The notes under the pieces: model-generated | What the model was told of the DNA's origin: nothing | The model's input: the letters and a program-made list of their open reading frames with translations, nothing else | Databases searched by the model: none | Translations under genes and position numbers: made by a program | Part shown: positions 1 to 8,814 of the stretch, one piece after another | How positions within the stretch are numbered: position 1 is the stretch's first letter | Layout of the letters: every line of letters begins with the position of its first letter | NCBI RefSeq assembly: GCF_963678875.1 | Contig: NZ_OY787456.1 | Location: forward strand, 2,232,001 to 2,296,000 | DNA length: 64,000 nt | DNA from: an uncultured Hyphomonas sp. | GTDB taxonomy: Bacteria > Pseudomonadota > Alphaproteobacteria > Caulobacterales > Hyphomonadaceae | Reading direction: 5' to 3'

Positions 1-639
1 TACGACCGCAACCCCGAAGAGCCGGGCGCACAGCTGGTCGAAACCGTGAACGACGTGAACGAGTTCCTGGAAGTCACCAAGGGCGTCAGCAGTCTCGGCA
101 GCGGCGGCATGCTGACAAAGATGCAGGCAGCCAACATGGCTCAGAACTCAGGCTGCACCACCATTATCGGGAATGGCGAAGCCGAGCATCCGGTCACCTC
201 CCTGCTCGACGGAACCCGCAAACACACCAGATGTATTGCGCACGACAAACCGGCAACGGACTGGACCGCGTGGCTGACCGACCGCCTTCAGATGGCCGGC
301 AGCATCGTCGTCTCCGAAGCTTCGGCAGATGCGCTTTGCCGGGGGGAGCGCGGCTTGCTGCGCCAGGACATCCAGTCGATCCAGGGCACGTTCGTCCGGG
401 GCGATGTGCTCCACATCTACGATGAAGCGGGTAATGAGCGCGCTCGCGGCCTGTCGAACTTCACCGCGGAAGAGACACTCATTCTCGCGCGCAACAAGGA
501 AATTCCCGCCAAGCAATTGCTCGGCTTCCAGACGAACGCGACGATTGTCAGCCGCGACAATATCGTTGTGCTCGACGGCCGCCACATCCAATGGGACACC
601 CCGCCGGAAAATGAACTGGAGCAGATCGAGGACCGCTAG
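1..639 (+). CDS. proB: Glutamate 5-kinase, 3' part (5' end outside window)
   Basis: The reading frame is open from base 1, so the gene begins upstream of the window; 212 codons are visible. Glutamate 5-kinase phosphorylates L-glutamate as the first step of proline synthesis in the cytoplasm. The visible part holds the conserved kinase segment GSGGMLTKMQAA (family motif GTGGM.TK..AA) followed by a C-terminal PUA domain of about 80 residues (from about LCRGERGLL to the end), as in full-length ProB. Its TAG stop shares the bases CTAG (636-639) with the stop of the convergent marR-type gene. An internal GTG at 46 is not the real start because homology extends before it. Confidence 0.93.
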   Translation, partial: YDRNPEEPGAQLVETVNDVNEFLEVTKGVSSLGSGGMLTKMQAANMAQNSGCTTIIGNGEAEHPVTSLLDGTRKHTRCIAHDKPATDWTAWLTDRLQMAGSIVVSEASADALCRGERGLLRQDIQSIQGTFVRGDVLHIYDEAGNERARGLSNFTAEETLILARNKEIPAKQLLGFQTNATIVSRDNIVVLDGRHIQWDTPPENELEQIEDR

Positions 640-1115
640 GTATCGGCCTCACTGATGTCCCCGACTTCCAGAATGGGGGCGGCATCAAGATTGTCCGCAT
701 GCATCATGAAGGCAACTTTCTGCATGCTGGCAACCAGTAGCGATTTTTCCCAATCGGCCAGCCCCTCGAAAGTCGCAAGAAACCCTTCCTGAAGCAGTTC
801 GGGAGCATCGACGAGACGTCGCTTGCCTTCTTCGGTGATCACCACTTCAAGGCTTCGCCGGTCGTGCTCGTTGCGCTCACGTACCACCAGTCCGGCACGC
901 ACCAGCCTGTCCACGATGGATGTAATCGTTGCCTGGGACAGATGAACCTGCCGCGCGATGTCACTGGGCTTGGCGCGTTTGTCACCCGCCACACTCTGGA
1001 GCACCAGGAGCTGAGGCGCCGTCAGTCCGGTATCCTTGGCCAGCTTCTTGGAGTGCATATCAATGGCGCGGGTGATCTTCCGAAGCGCCACAAGCAGATC
1101 ATGGTATTGGCTCAT
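636..1115 (-). CDS. MarR family transcriptional regulator
   Basis: A 159-residue winged-helix regulator. The start chosen is the ATG at 1113-1115 (MSQYHDLLVALRK), which gives the usual MarR length; a longer open frame upstream to 1580 overlaps another gene and shows no homology. The core LTAPQLLVLQSV...KPSDIARQVHLSQATITSIVDRLV...ERNEHDRRSLEVVIT is the MarR helix-turn-helix and the DxRS wing. No divergent target gene is obvious: the gene behind it runs in the same direction, so it may act at a distance or on itself. The ligand cannot be predicted. Confidence 0.9.
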   Translation of the reverse strand: MSQYHDLLVALRKITRAIDMHSKKLAKDTGLTAPQLLVLQSVAGDKRAKPSDIARQVHLSQATITSIVDRLVRAGLVVRERNEHDRRSLEVVITEEGKRRLVDAPELLQEGFLATFEGLADWEKSLLVASMQKVAFMMHADNLDAAPILEVGDISEADT

Positions 1116-1285
1116 GGGCCGATGAAATAACCCGCCAGCTGCGCTTGTCCAGATCACAGCACCAGTCCCCGCTTTCGCGCGCGGGCGCTGGGTCCCTGCG
1201 TCCCGTGTCCTCCCTGAATTAGAGCCCAGCACCTTCGCCCGGAATCGCCTTCGCGTTCCGGCAAAAATCCTGATTGTGGGACGGC

Positions 1286-1882
1286 TCAGCTCGTGTCCGG
1301 TTCCGGCCAGGCCTTCAGCGCCTCGATCAGCTGCACCGTCAGCCCGCCCGAAACGAGCGCGACAGGTGCTGGCATGCGGTGCACATACGGGACCGGCGGC
1401 ACATGCGGCCGGGCTTCGCCTGCGGCCTGCCAGCGCTGGATGGTGCGGGCGAGCCGCTTCGCGCGGCGCCTGTGGTGCTTCATCGTGTCCAGCATGGCGT
1501 TCCAGCGCGCAATCAGCGGCGCGGCGGGGACAGGGCCGGGCACGGGCAGCGTCACCGGGCCTTTCAGGAAATGCGGGCATGGACGTGAGGGCGCAGGCAC
1601 CATGGTGAAGATGTAGCGGTATGCTTTGTCTTCTTGTGTCGGCTCATAATAGTTGCTCCCCACGCGCGGCTTCAGCGGCGCCAGTTCCATTTGCAGCGCC
1701 AGCAGGAAGATCAGACGGCGGAGCAGCACGGCGAGGCGTTTCAGCTCCGCGCGTACGCGGCGGTTTACCGTTTTCGAGATCGTCTCGGGCGTCTTGTAGA
1801 GATCAACATTGACGCCTGTTTCCGCAATGGCGCGGGCGAGTGTGTTGAAGGCCTGGGAGAGGAAAGCGGTGCGGTCTGTCAT
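1286..1882 (-). CDS. Hypothetical protein, basic, 198 aa
   Basis: I recognise no family. The N-terminal 75 residues are predicted helical and basic (NRRVRAELKRLAVLLRRL). A proline-rich middle (VPAPSRPCPHFLKGPVTLPVPGPVP) is followed by another strongly basic helix (KHHRRRAKRLARTIQRW). There is no signal peptide or convincing membrane span. The start ATG at 1880-1882 gives a Met-Thr-Asp-Arg N-terminus. The frame lies between the MarR gene and a repeat element, reads in the same direction as marR and ends 170 bp before it. Codon use is GC-rich like its neighbours, which supports coding. Confidence 0.6.
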   Translation of the reverse strand: MTDRTAFLSQAFNTLARAIAETGVNVDLYKTPETISKTVNRRVRAELKRLAVLLRRLIFLLALQMELAPLKPRVGSNYYEPTQEDKAYRYIFTMVPAPSRPCPHFLKGPVTLPVPGPVPAAPLIARWNAMLDTMKHHRRRAKRLARTIQRWQAAGEARPHVPPVPYVHRMPAPVALVSGGLTVQLIEALKAWPEPDTS

Positions 1883-2206
1883 CGGGACGAGATTGGCATG
1901 GCGGGCTTAAGGGGTGGATAGAGATAGGCCCTCACCTCCCACCGCCTGCGGCGGCGGGCCCCTCCTCTCCCAGAGGGAGAGGGGTTTTCTTTCGTCATTG
2001 CAACAGGTTCGCGGCGGCGCCGGGTTCACCCCTCTCCCTCTGGGAGAGGCGGGACCCGCGCCCGCAAGGGCGTGGGAGGTGAGGGATTGGCGCTGGACTG
2101 TCCCTCGCTACATCTCCGCCATGACCAGAGACGCACGAAACATGACTTCGGCATGATCATGCATGACTTGCCATGACCATGCCGGATCATACCGGACTAT
2201 AACGGA
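1883..2206. other. Gene-free interval with repeat element
   Basis: There is no credible gene in these 324 bases. The left half is filled by the composite inverted repeat described separately. The right part (about 2145-2200) is a run of short overlapping words built on CATGAC, CATGATC and CCGGA(T/C)TATA, which looks like degenerate repeat sequence. Confidence 0.6.
1929..2085. repeat. Composite 157-bp inverted repeat
   Basis: The outer arms are a perfect 14-bp inverted pair, CCCTCACCTCCCAC at 1929-1942 and its complement at 2072-2085. Inside them lies a perfect 21-bp inverted pair at 1964-1984 and 2029-2049, built on CCTCTCCC and GGGAGAGG, each arm of which is itself nearly palindromic. The whole can fold as one long cruciform or as two hairpins. 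The CCTCTCC...GGGAGAGG word is typical of dispersed intergenic repeats in proteobacterial genomes; whether this one is multicopy cannot be seen in the window. Confidence 0.8.
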
Positions 2207-3109
2207 TCAATCGCCCTCTTCGGAGCGGCGGGCGGCTTCGCGGAGGCGGGCGAAGAGGATGGCGGGGTCTTCTTCCGAGACGTCGGCGTCTTCCGGCGAG
2301 ACATATTGTTCGTCGTCTTCCTCGTCTTCGGCGATGATCGGTTCGAACGGATCTTCTTCTGCGACGCCGGCGGCAGCTTCGCGCTGGATCTCGAACGCTT
2401 CTTCGATCTCATCATCGTCCGTGTCATGCGCATCGGAGCGCAGGCGGCCGATCACGGTTTCTCCGCCGACAAGGCTCTGGCCGGGCCAGATCAGCTTGCC
2501 CGAGCTGACCGGGATGTAGAGATCGCACCAGCCGCCGAGGCGGCGCGTGCCGCACGGCTTGCCGAGGCGGGCGATGTCACCGGCATTCATGTCGATCTCG
2601 ATGCGCGGCCCGAAGCCACCGGAAGCCAGACGGATGCCCACCTGCTGGCTGTGGCTTTCGAAGCAGAGCCATGCCCGGGCGAGGCCTTCATCATCCGCCC
2701 GCATGGCGATCGGAATGGAGGAGTCGCCCTCTTCCAGCGTGACATGTTCCAGGCTGCCGGAGATCGGCGTGTAGACCTTGTTCGTGGAGACCGGCGCGGA
2801 CGAGATGCGCACGCGGGTGACAACCGGCGTGTGGAAGCGAAGTTCCGGCGGCGCTTCCATCTGGGTGACGGAGACAACGATGCCGTCACATGGCGCGACG
2901 ATACCGCTGGCGAGTTCCGGCGGCGTGCGCTGAGACCAGCGGGTCGCCAGAAGGGTCGCAATGAACGCGATGAAGCCGAGCCAGAACAGCGGAGCCCACA
3001 GCCAGCCGAGCAGAAGGGCGCCGAGGAATACGGCGAAGGCCACAACGATGCCTTCAATGTCGAAGCCGCCATTCAGCCAGGGCGTGGACTTGTGCTCCAG
3101 GTCATCCAT
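2207..3109 (-). CDS. Phosphatidylserine decarboxylase-like protein, probably catalytically dead
   Basis: The 300-residue product aligns with the short class of Psd enzymes. Two membrane helices come first (about residues 18-56), then a PADG-like motif as PCDG (D75), a segment that corresponds to the FDVHVNRAPVSG region (SAPVSTNKVYTPISGSLEHV) and a C-terminal segment like FGSRVDVYLP (LGGWCDLYIP). In true Psd the Ser of that last motif is cleaved to make the pyruvoyl cofactor, and a His sits in the middle motif. Here the Ser is Gly193 or nearby and the His aligns with Asn110, so self-processing and decarboxylation are unlikely. A strongly acidic tail of about 75 residues follows. It is 41 bp downstream of the ABC transporter on the same strand, probably one transcript. 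Confidence 0.75.
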   Translation of the reverse strand: MDDLEHKSTPWLNGGFDIEGIVVAFAVFLGALLLGWLWAPLFWLGFIAFIATLLATRWSQRTPPELASGIVAPCDGIVVSVTQMEAPPELRFHTPVVTRVRISSAPVSTNKVYTPISGSLEHVTLEEGDSSIPIAMRADDEGLARAWLCFESHSQQVGIRLASGGFGPRIEIDMNAGDIARLGKPCGTRRLGGWCDLYIPVSSGKLIWPGQSLVGGETVIGRLRSDAHDTDDDEIEEAFEIQREAAAGVAEEDPFEPIIAEDEEDDEQYVSPEDADVSEEDPAILFARLREAARRSEEGD

Positions 3110-3150
3110 GATTCAGCACGCTTTCTTTTCCATCCCTACTTTTCAGGGCC

Positions 3151-4986
3151 TTACTCGGCCGCGAGCTCGAGATTCGCGCTGCGGGCCTGTCTTTCCCACA
3201 TATCAGCATATTTCCCGTGCTTTGACAGCAGGGTCGCATGGTCGCCCCGTTCGATCACCTGCCCGGCTTCCAGCACGATGATTTCGTCAGCCGATTTCAC
3301 CGTGGAGAGGCGGTGCGCCACCATCAGCGTGGTCCGGCCCTGAGCGGCCTCGTCGAGGGCTTCCTGCACGGCCTGTTCCGTGGCGCTGTCGAGGGCGGAG
3401 GTCGCTTCGTCCAGCACGAGGATGGCCGGATCGGCGAGGATCACACGGGCGATGCCGACACGCTGTTTCTCGCCGCCGGAGAGCTTCAGGCCGCGTTCGC
3501 CGACGCGGGTGTTCCAGCCTTCCGGCAGGGCGTCGATGAAGTCGAGCAGCTGAGCCCGGCGGGCCGTGTCACGCACTTCCTCGTCGGTCGCATCCGGCCG
3601 GGCATAGGCGATGTTGCTGCGTATCGTGTCGTTGAAGAGGACCACGTCCTGCGGCACGAGGCCGAGCGCGCGGCGCAGCGATTCCTGCGTCAGCGCCCGC
3701 ACGTCATGGCCGTCGACCAGAACGCGGCCGGACTGCACATCATAGAAGCGGAACAGGAGCTTCAGCAGGGTCGACTTGCCGGCGCCGGACGTGCCGACGA
3801 AAGCGATCTTCTTGCCGGGCTCAAGGTTGAAGCTGACATCCTGCACGCCGACGGCGCGGCCTTCATGGCTGAACGAGACGGCCTCGAAGGCCACGCTGCC
3901 GACAGGATGCGCCAGTTCGATGGCGTCCGGCGCGTCGGTGATTTCCGGCTTCATGTCGAGCAGGCCGTAGAGCTTTTCGAGGTCAACGGCGCCCTGCTTG
4001 ATCTCCCGCCAGGCCCAGCCGAGGATATTCAGCGGGGCATAGAGCGACAGCATCATCAGCATGACCGCCGTCAGGTCGCCGATCTGCATCGTGCCGTTGA
4101 TGACGTTCCATGCCGACAGGACCAGCACCGCCGCGAGGCCGGCATTCATCACGAAGGCCTGCGTGGCGTTCAGGATGTACATGGACCGGACGGTCTCGAC
4201 ATAATGGTGGTTGTAGGCCTTCATCGCCTTGCCGAAGCGGGCAGTCTCCCGGCGCTCGGCGGCGAAGGATTTCACCGTCTCGAAATTGGTGAGGATGTCG
4301 ACCGAGGTGGCGCGGAAATGCGTGTCCGCCTCGTTCATCCGGCGGCGCTGGCGCACGCGCCATTCAGTGATGATGACCGTGGCGATGACATAGACGGCAA
4401 TCGTCGCGACCGCGATCAGCGACAGCTTGTAGTCATAAGCGAGGCCAAGCGCGACGGAGGCCAGGATCAGGCGCACGAAGGTCGGCCCGATATTGAAGGC
4501 GAGGAAGCGGATCAGGTAATCGATGGCGCTGGCACCGCGCTCGATCACACGGTTGAGGGCGCCCGTGCGGCGGGTCTGATGGAAGTTCAGCGACAGCATC
4601 TGCGCATGGCCGAAGGCGTCCACGCTGGCGAGGCGCTGGGCATCCTGGCTGACCGGCGAGAACAGCCAGTCCCGCAGCTGGGGCATGGCGCCCGCAGCAA
4701 AGCGCACGCCGATGCCGAAGGCGAGCCAGATGGCCGCCGTGCCGAAGGCCGCCGCGGCGCCGCCCGACGGGGCAACCTGGTTGATGGCGTGTCCGACGAC
4801 CAGCGGCGAGACCACCTCCAGCACGGAGGCGCCGAGCGTCAGCAGGACCGCAATCGCGATCACCGGGCGCCATTTCTTCAATTCGGGACGCCAGAGCAGC
4901 TTCAGGATGCGCGAGATTGACTGGCCAAGGCCGCCATCGGCGCTTTCGATACTGTCATGGTTCTGGCTGGCAGGTGGAGGACTCAT
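3151..4986 (-). CDS. ABC exporter, fused permease/ATPase, Atm1/HMT1 type
   Basis: A 611-residue half-transporter: an ABC type-1 membrane domain of six helices (about residues 45-320), then an ATPase domain. The Walker A is GTSGAGKST, the Q-loop region is VPQDVVLFNDTI, the signature is LSGGEKQRVGIAR, the Walker B is ILVLDEATSALD and the switch His lies in AHRLSTV. The sequence around the nucleotide domain (FRFYDVQSGRVLVDGHDVR) is characteristic of the Atm1/HMT1 group, which exports glutathione-linked compounds or heavy-metal thiol conjugates across the inner membrane. It would act as a homodimer. The downstream gene is the Psd-like protein. A lipid-flippase role cannot be excluded. Confidence 0.88.
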   Translation of the reverse strand: MSPPPASQNHDSIESADGGLGQSISRILKLLWRPELKKWRPVIAIAVLLTLGASVLEVVSPLVVGHAINQVAPSGGAAAAFGTAAIWLAFGIGVRFAAGAMPQLRDWLFSPVSQDAQRLASVDAFGHAQMLSLNFHQTRRTGALNRVIERGASAIDYLIRFLAFNIGPTFVRLILASVALGLAYDYKLSLIAVATIAVYVIATVIITEWRVRQRRRMNEADTHFRATSVDILTNFETVKSFAAERRETARFGKAMKAYNHHYVETVRSMYILNATQAFVMNAGLAAVLVLSAWNVINGTMQIGDLTAVMLMMLSLYAPLNILGWAWREIKQGAVDLEKLYGLLDMKPEITDAPDAIELAHPVGSVAFEAVSFSHEGRAVGVQDVSFNLEPGKKIAFVGTSGAGKSTLLKLLFRFYDVQSGRVLVDGHDVRALTQESLRRALGLVPQDVVLFNDTIRSNIAYARPDATDEEVRDTARRAQLLDFIDALPEGWNTRVGERGLKLSGGEKQRVGIARVILADPAILVLDEATSALDSATEQAVQEALDEAAQGRTTLMVAHRLSTVKSADEIIVLEAGQVIERGDHATLLSKHGKYADMWERQARSANLELAAE

Positions 4987-5129
4987 CCCCCCGGATATGG
5001 GGCCGTTTTGGCGTACAGGGAACCCGGAACCGCCGCTTCGGGCCTGAAATGGCCTGAATTTCGCGCTGGCGCGGGCAAAAGGCGCCCCATATGAGGGAAG
5101 GAATGAGAACAGAAAAAGAGGTTCAGGGG

Positions 5130-5693
5130 ATGTCGAATTTGCGGTCGGTCTGCGTGTATTGCGGTGCGTCCAGCGACGTGCGGCCGGACTATATCGCGCT
5201 CGCTGAAAAGCTGGGCCGCGAACTGGCGAAACGGGATATCCGGCTGGTCTATGGCGGCGGCGGTGTCGGCCTGATGGGCGCCTGCGCCCGGGCGGCGCAC
5301 GAATCGGCCGGCGACGTGCTGGGCATCATGCCCCGCTTCCTGCTGAACAAGGAAATGATCTACGAGGACGTGGAACACCGCATCGTCGAGGACATGCACA
5401 CGCGCAAGCAGATGATGTTCGACGAATCGGACGCCTTCATCGTGCTGCCGGGCGGTATCGGAACGCTGGAAGAAGCGGTCGAGATCCTGTCCTGGGCACG
5501 CCTTGGCCTGCACGCCAAGCCGATGGCCTTCCTGGACGAGGACGGCTTCTGGACGCCCTTCTTCGAGCTGATGGGCCACATCATCGACGGCAAGTTCACG
5601 CCGGAAAGCTTCCGCGCCGCGCTGGTGCACAGCGACACGCCCGACAAGGCGATCGATGCGCTGTGCGACCGGATCGTGATGCTGGGCCAGTAG
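5130..5693 (+). CDS. LOG family protein (cytokinin riboside 5'-monophosphate phosphoribohydrolase-like)
   Basis: A Rossmann-like nucleotide-binding enzyme that in characterised members cleaves the ribose phosphate from purine nucleoside monophosphates. It shows GGGGVGLMG near the N-terminus and the family signature PGGIGTLEE, and has the normal length (187 aa). The start is set at ATG 5130 (MSNLRSVCVYCGAS), preceded by AGAGG at about 9 bases; an in-frame ATG at 5103 lies further up but lacks conserved sequence. It is divergent from the ABC exporter, with a shared upstream region of about 140 bp. Confidence 0.88.
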   Translation: MSNLRSVCVYCGASSDVRPDYIALAEKLGRELAKRDIRLVYGGGGVGLMGACARAAHESAGDVLGIMPRFLLNKEMIYEDVEHRIVEDMHTRKQMMFDESDAFIVLPGGIGTLEEAVEILSWARLGLHAKPMAFLDEDGFWTPFFELMGHIIDGKFTPESFRAALVHSDTPDKAIDALCDRIVMLGQ

Positions 5694-5717
5694 ACCAGAC
5701 CTGAACAGGACCATGCC

Positions 5718-6137
5718 ATGACCACAACCTGCCTGTGCGGCGCCGTCAGCGTCACGATCGACGCGAAGCCCGCCTTCATCAATGACTGCAACTGCAGCTT
5801 GTGCCGCAAGACGGGCGGCGCATGGGGCTATTTCGCGCCCGCTTCGGTGACCGCGTCCGGCGAGACAGCAACCTACTCCCGTGCCGACAAGTCATCCCCC
5901 GCAGTCGACATCCATTCGTGCACAAGCTGCGGAACGACCACGCACTGGACCCGGACCGAAGCCTTCATCGCCCAGTACCAGACGAACGACATGGTTGGCG
6001 TCAATATGCGCCTCTTCGATCCTGAAGACCTGTCGGGTGTGGAAGTCCGCTATCCGGACGGCAAGTCCTGGACCGGCGGAGACTCGTTCGGCTACCGCCG
6101 CGAGGCGATGGCGATCAGTGAAACGACCCGCTGGTAG
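5718..6137 (+). CDS. GFA/CENP-V domain zinc-binding protein
   Basis: The 139-residue product has the cysteine pattern of the GFA fold: C5-L-C7, C24-N-C26-x2-C29 and C68-x2-C71, which bind zinc. The family was named for a glutathione-dependent formaldehyde-activating enzyme, but most members are of unknown function. It follows the LOG gene by 24 bp on the same strand, so the two may be cotranscribed. It ends 12 bp before the convergent secF stop. Confidence 0.85.
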   Translation: MTTTCLCGAVSVTIDAKPAFINDCNCSLCRKTGGAWGYFAPASVTASGETATYSRADKSSPAVDIHSCTSCGTTTHWTRTEAFIAQYQTNDMVGVNMRLFDPEDLSGVEVRYPDGKSWTGGDSFGYRREAMAISETTRW

Positions 6138-6149
6138 TTTCGCGGGCGC

Positions 6150-7142
6150 CTAGACGCCCGTGAAGCCCTGCACTTCTTCGACTGTCTTCTTGGTGAAGTC
6201 CATGCCGAGCGACAGGACCAGCGCCGAGGCGATGAAGATCGACGAATAGGTACCGATAAAGATACCGAAGATCAGCGCGAAGCTCATGCCCTGCAGCACG
6301 GGGCCACCGAGGAAATAGATCGCGCACAGCGAGATCAGCGTCGTGCCCGAGGTCAGCAAGGTCCGTGACAGGGTCGTGTTCAGCGACAGGTCGATGACTT
6401 CACGGTCCGGCATCTTCTTGTACTTGCGGCGGTCTTCCCGGATGCGGTCGAACACGACGACCGTATCGTTCATGGAGTAACCGATGATCGTCAGCAGGGC
6501 CGCGATGGAGGTCAGGTTGAATTCGATCCGCAGCAGCGCGAACATGCCGAGCGTGATGATCACGTCGTGCGCCAGCGCCGCGATGGCGCCGATAGAGAAC
6601 TGCCACTGGAAGCGGAACCAGATATAGACGAGCATCATGGCCAGCGCGACGACGAGCGCCGTGATGCCGTCCGTGAACAGTTCCTGCGACACTTTCGGGC
6701 CGACCGAGTCGTTACGCAGGAAATCCCCGTTCTCGACGCTGAGGCCGAACTGGTCCGACAAAGTCTGGACGATCAGCTCATTGGTTGCCCCTGAGGCGCG
6801 TTCTGCCTTTTGCGCGTCCGGCAGGCCGTTGAAGGCCTCGCCGAGCAGTTCGGCCGGGGCTTCGCCGAATTTGACCACGACGATCTCGCGCCCGTCAGTG
6901 CCGCGTGCACTGTTGACTTCGGCATTGATCGGCATCGCATCGCGAACGGCCGGCACGGTCACCGTGTCGGTCTTCGCCAGTTCCATGACCGTACCACCGG
7001 CGAAATCGACACCGAAATTCAGGCCGCGCGTTCCCAGCAGGTATGCGGAAGCGGCGATCAGGATCATCGAGAACAGAGCCCCGGCGATCCGCATGCTCAT
7101 GAAGGGGATGTTGGTCCGGTCGGGCCAGTATCTGATCAGCAT
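6150..7142 (-). CDS. secF: Protein translocase subunit SecF
   Basis: A 330-residue inner-membrane protein of the RND type with six membrane spans. SecF with SecD uses the proton gradient to pull proteins through SecYEG. The N-terminal span is followed by GLNFGVDFAGG, the SecF signature, and a periplasmic domain of about 100 residues. The membrane block includes SIAALLTIIGYSMNDTVVVFDRIRED, where the Asp and Arg are conserved. It lies 16 bp after secD and closes the export operon. Confidence 0.96.
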   Translation of the reverse strand: MLIRYWPDRTNIPFMSMRIAGALFSMILIAASAYLLGTRGLNFGVDFAGGTVMELAKTDTVTVPAVRDAMPINAEVNSARGTDGREIVVVKFGEAPAELLGEAFNGLPDAQKAERASGATNELIVQTLSDQFGLSVENGDFLRNDSVGPKVSQELFTDGITALVVALAMMLVYIWFRFQWQFSIGAIAALAHDVIITLGMFALLRIEFNLTSIAALLTIIGYSMNDTVVVFDRIREDRRKYKKMPDREVIDLSLNTTLSRTLLTSGTTLISLCAIYFLGGPVLQGMSFALIFGIFIGTYSSIFIASALVLSLGMDFTKKTVEEVQGFTGV

Positions 7143-7158
7143 TGCGTCTCTCCTGCCC

Positions 7159-8763
7159 CTAGATTCCGAACCGCTTGGGTTTCACGAGTTTCATGTATCC
7201 GACCGTGATCATCCGGGTGACGACATAGGCCGTGAAGACCGAGGTCACGATGCCGATGGACAAGGTCACAGCAAAGCCCTTCACCGGGCCGGAGCCGAGC
7301 AGGTAAAGGATCGTCGCCGCGATCAGCGTGGTGATGTTGGCATCCATGATGGTCGACAGGGCGCGCTCATAACCGGCCTGGGTGGCGGTCCACGGCGAAC
7401 GGCCTTCGCCCTGCTCTTCCCGGATCCGCTCGAACACCAGCACGTTGGCGTCCACCGCCATACCGATGGTGAGGATGATCCCGGCGATGCCCGGCAGGGT
7501 GAGCGTGGCGCCCACACCGGACAGGCCGGCAAAGATCAGGATGATGTTGCACGACAGGGACAGCACGGCGAAGAAGCCGAGCGTGCCGTAAATCAGCACC
7601 ATGAAGACAGCGACCGCCGCAAGGCCGATCAGGGCCGCGGTGTAGCCAGCATTGATCGAGTCCTGACCGAGCGTCGGGCTGACCGTCCGCTGGTCGAGGA
7701 ATTGCAGCTTGGCCGGCATCTCACCGGCCTCGATGATGGCGGCGAGGTCGATGGCTTCCTGCTGGGTGAAGTTGCCCGTGATGCGGACGTTGCCGCCCGG
7801 GATCGGCTCGTTGATGTTCGGGGCCGACATGACCCGGTCGTCCAGCACGATGGCGAACTGCTTGCCGGTGTTCTGGGCCGTCGTCTCATAGAACTTGCGG
7901 GCGCCGTTGCCATTCAGGCGGAAAGTGATCTGCGGACGGTTCTGTTCGTCGAAGCCCTGTGCGGCGTTCGCGATGTCCGACCCGACGATTTCGGGAATGT
8001 TGTTGACCAGGATCGGAAAGTTCTGGTCGTCATACAGAAGGCGATAGCCCGGTTTCACGGCACCGGCCTGCGCAGCCTGGATCGCGGCGGGGCTGGAATC
8101 GACTAGGTTGAAGGTCATCCGGCCATCGCGGTTCAACAGGTCTTTCAGGCGCTGCGGGTCCGGCTCGCCCGGGGCTTCCAGTATGATGCGATTGATGCCC
8201 TGAGGCGTGATCGCGATCTCGGACACGCCCTCCGGGTCAACGCGGCGGCGCACGATGGTCATCGTCTTGCCAAGCGCATCCTTCAGCAGCGCTTCTTCAG
8301 CGGCCTGCGGCACGGTGATCGTGATCGTGTCCTTGCCGGAGATGCGCATTTCGTACATCTGCGCGCCGCCAATAACACCGCCGACAGGGCCGTTCAGCTT
8401 TTCCAGGCGCTTCAGCGCATCTTCGGTGCGGAAATTGCCGTTGGCGTCCGCGCGGGTCAGCCGGACTACCAGTTGACGGCCCTTCACTTCCGGCAGGTTG
8501 AAGATGCGGTCAGACTGCGGCGTGGTCAGCGTCGACGACACGTCGCGCGACAGCACGTCCAGCCGGTTGGCAACAACTTCGTCCGCCTGGATTTCCATCA
8601 TCAGGTAGACACCGCCCTGAAGGTCCAGCCCCAGGTTCACGCCCTTTTTCGGCATCCAGCCCGGCGCGCCGGACATGCTCACCACATTCGGAAGCGCCAG
8701 GATGACGCCCCACAGAAGAACCAGGGTAACCAGTCCGATCTTCCAGGGTGGAAAATGAAGCAT
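7159..8763 (-). CDS. secD: Protein translocase subunit SecD
   Basis: A 534-residue partner of SecF. An N-terminal span precedes GVNLGLDLQGG, the SecD signature. The large periplasmic P1 domain runs to about residue 360, and five further spans carry VDANVLVFERIREE, the conserved Asp/Arg motif of helix 4. It is preceded by yajC (51-bp gap) and followed by secF, the usual yajC-secD-secF order. Confidence 0.96.
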   Translation of the reverse strand: MLHFPPWKIGLVTLVLLWGVILALPNVVSMSGAPGWMPKKGVNLGLDLQGGVYLMMEIQADEVVANRLDVLSRDVSSTLTTPQSDRIFNLPEVKGRQLVVRLTRADANGNFRTEDALKRLEKLNGPVGGVIGGAQMYEMRISGKDTITITVPQAAEEALLKDALGKTMTIVRRRVDPEGVSEIAITPQGINRIILEAPGEPDPQRLKDLLNRDGRMTFNLVDSSPAAIQAAQAGAVKPGYRLLYDDQNFPILVNNIPEIVGSDIANAAQGFDEQNRPQITFRLNGNGARKFYETTAQNTGKQFAIVLDDRVMSAPNINEPIPGGNVRITGNFTQQEAIDLAAIIEAGEMPAKLQFLDQRTVSPTLGQDSINAGYTAALIGLAAVAVFMVLIYGTLGFFAVLSLSCNIILIFAGLSGVGATLTLPGIAGIILTIGMAVDANVLVFERIREEQGEGRSPWTATQAGYERALSTIMDANITTLIAATILYLLGSGPVKGFAVTLSIGIVTSVFTAYVVTRMITVGYMKLVKPKRFGI

Positions 8764-8814
8764 TTGGGAATCCTTGAATGGCCGCGCGCAGGGCGCCGGG
8801 CTCAGTCGTTAGGC

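Noticed and set aside
3238..4920. Long open frame (560 codons) on the plus strand opposite the ABC exporter gene
   Set aside because: It is a shadow of the high-GC ABC gene: no domain, His/Asp/Arg-rich low-complexity composition, while the opposite frame has all the ABC motifs.
6143..6160. CGGGCG...CGCCCG hairpin at the GFA/secF junction as a terminator
   Set aside because: Stem is only six pairs, overlaps the secF stop and has no T-run on either strand.
6637..8106. 489-codon plus-strand frame across secF/secD
   Set aside because: Antisense to two clearly identified genes; composition typical of an antisense shadow, no family motif.
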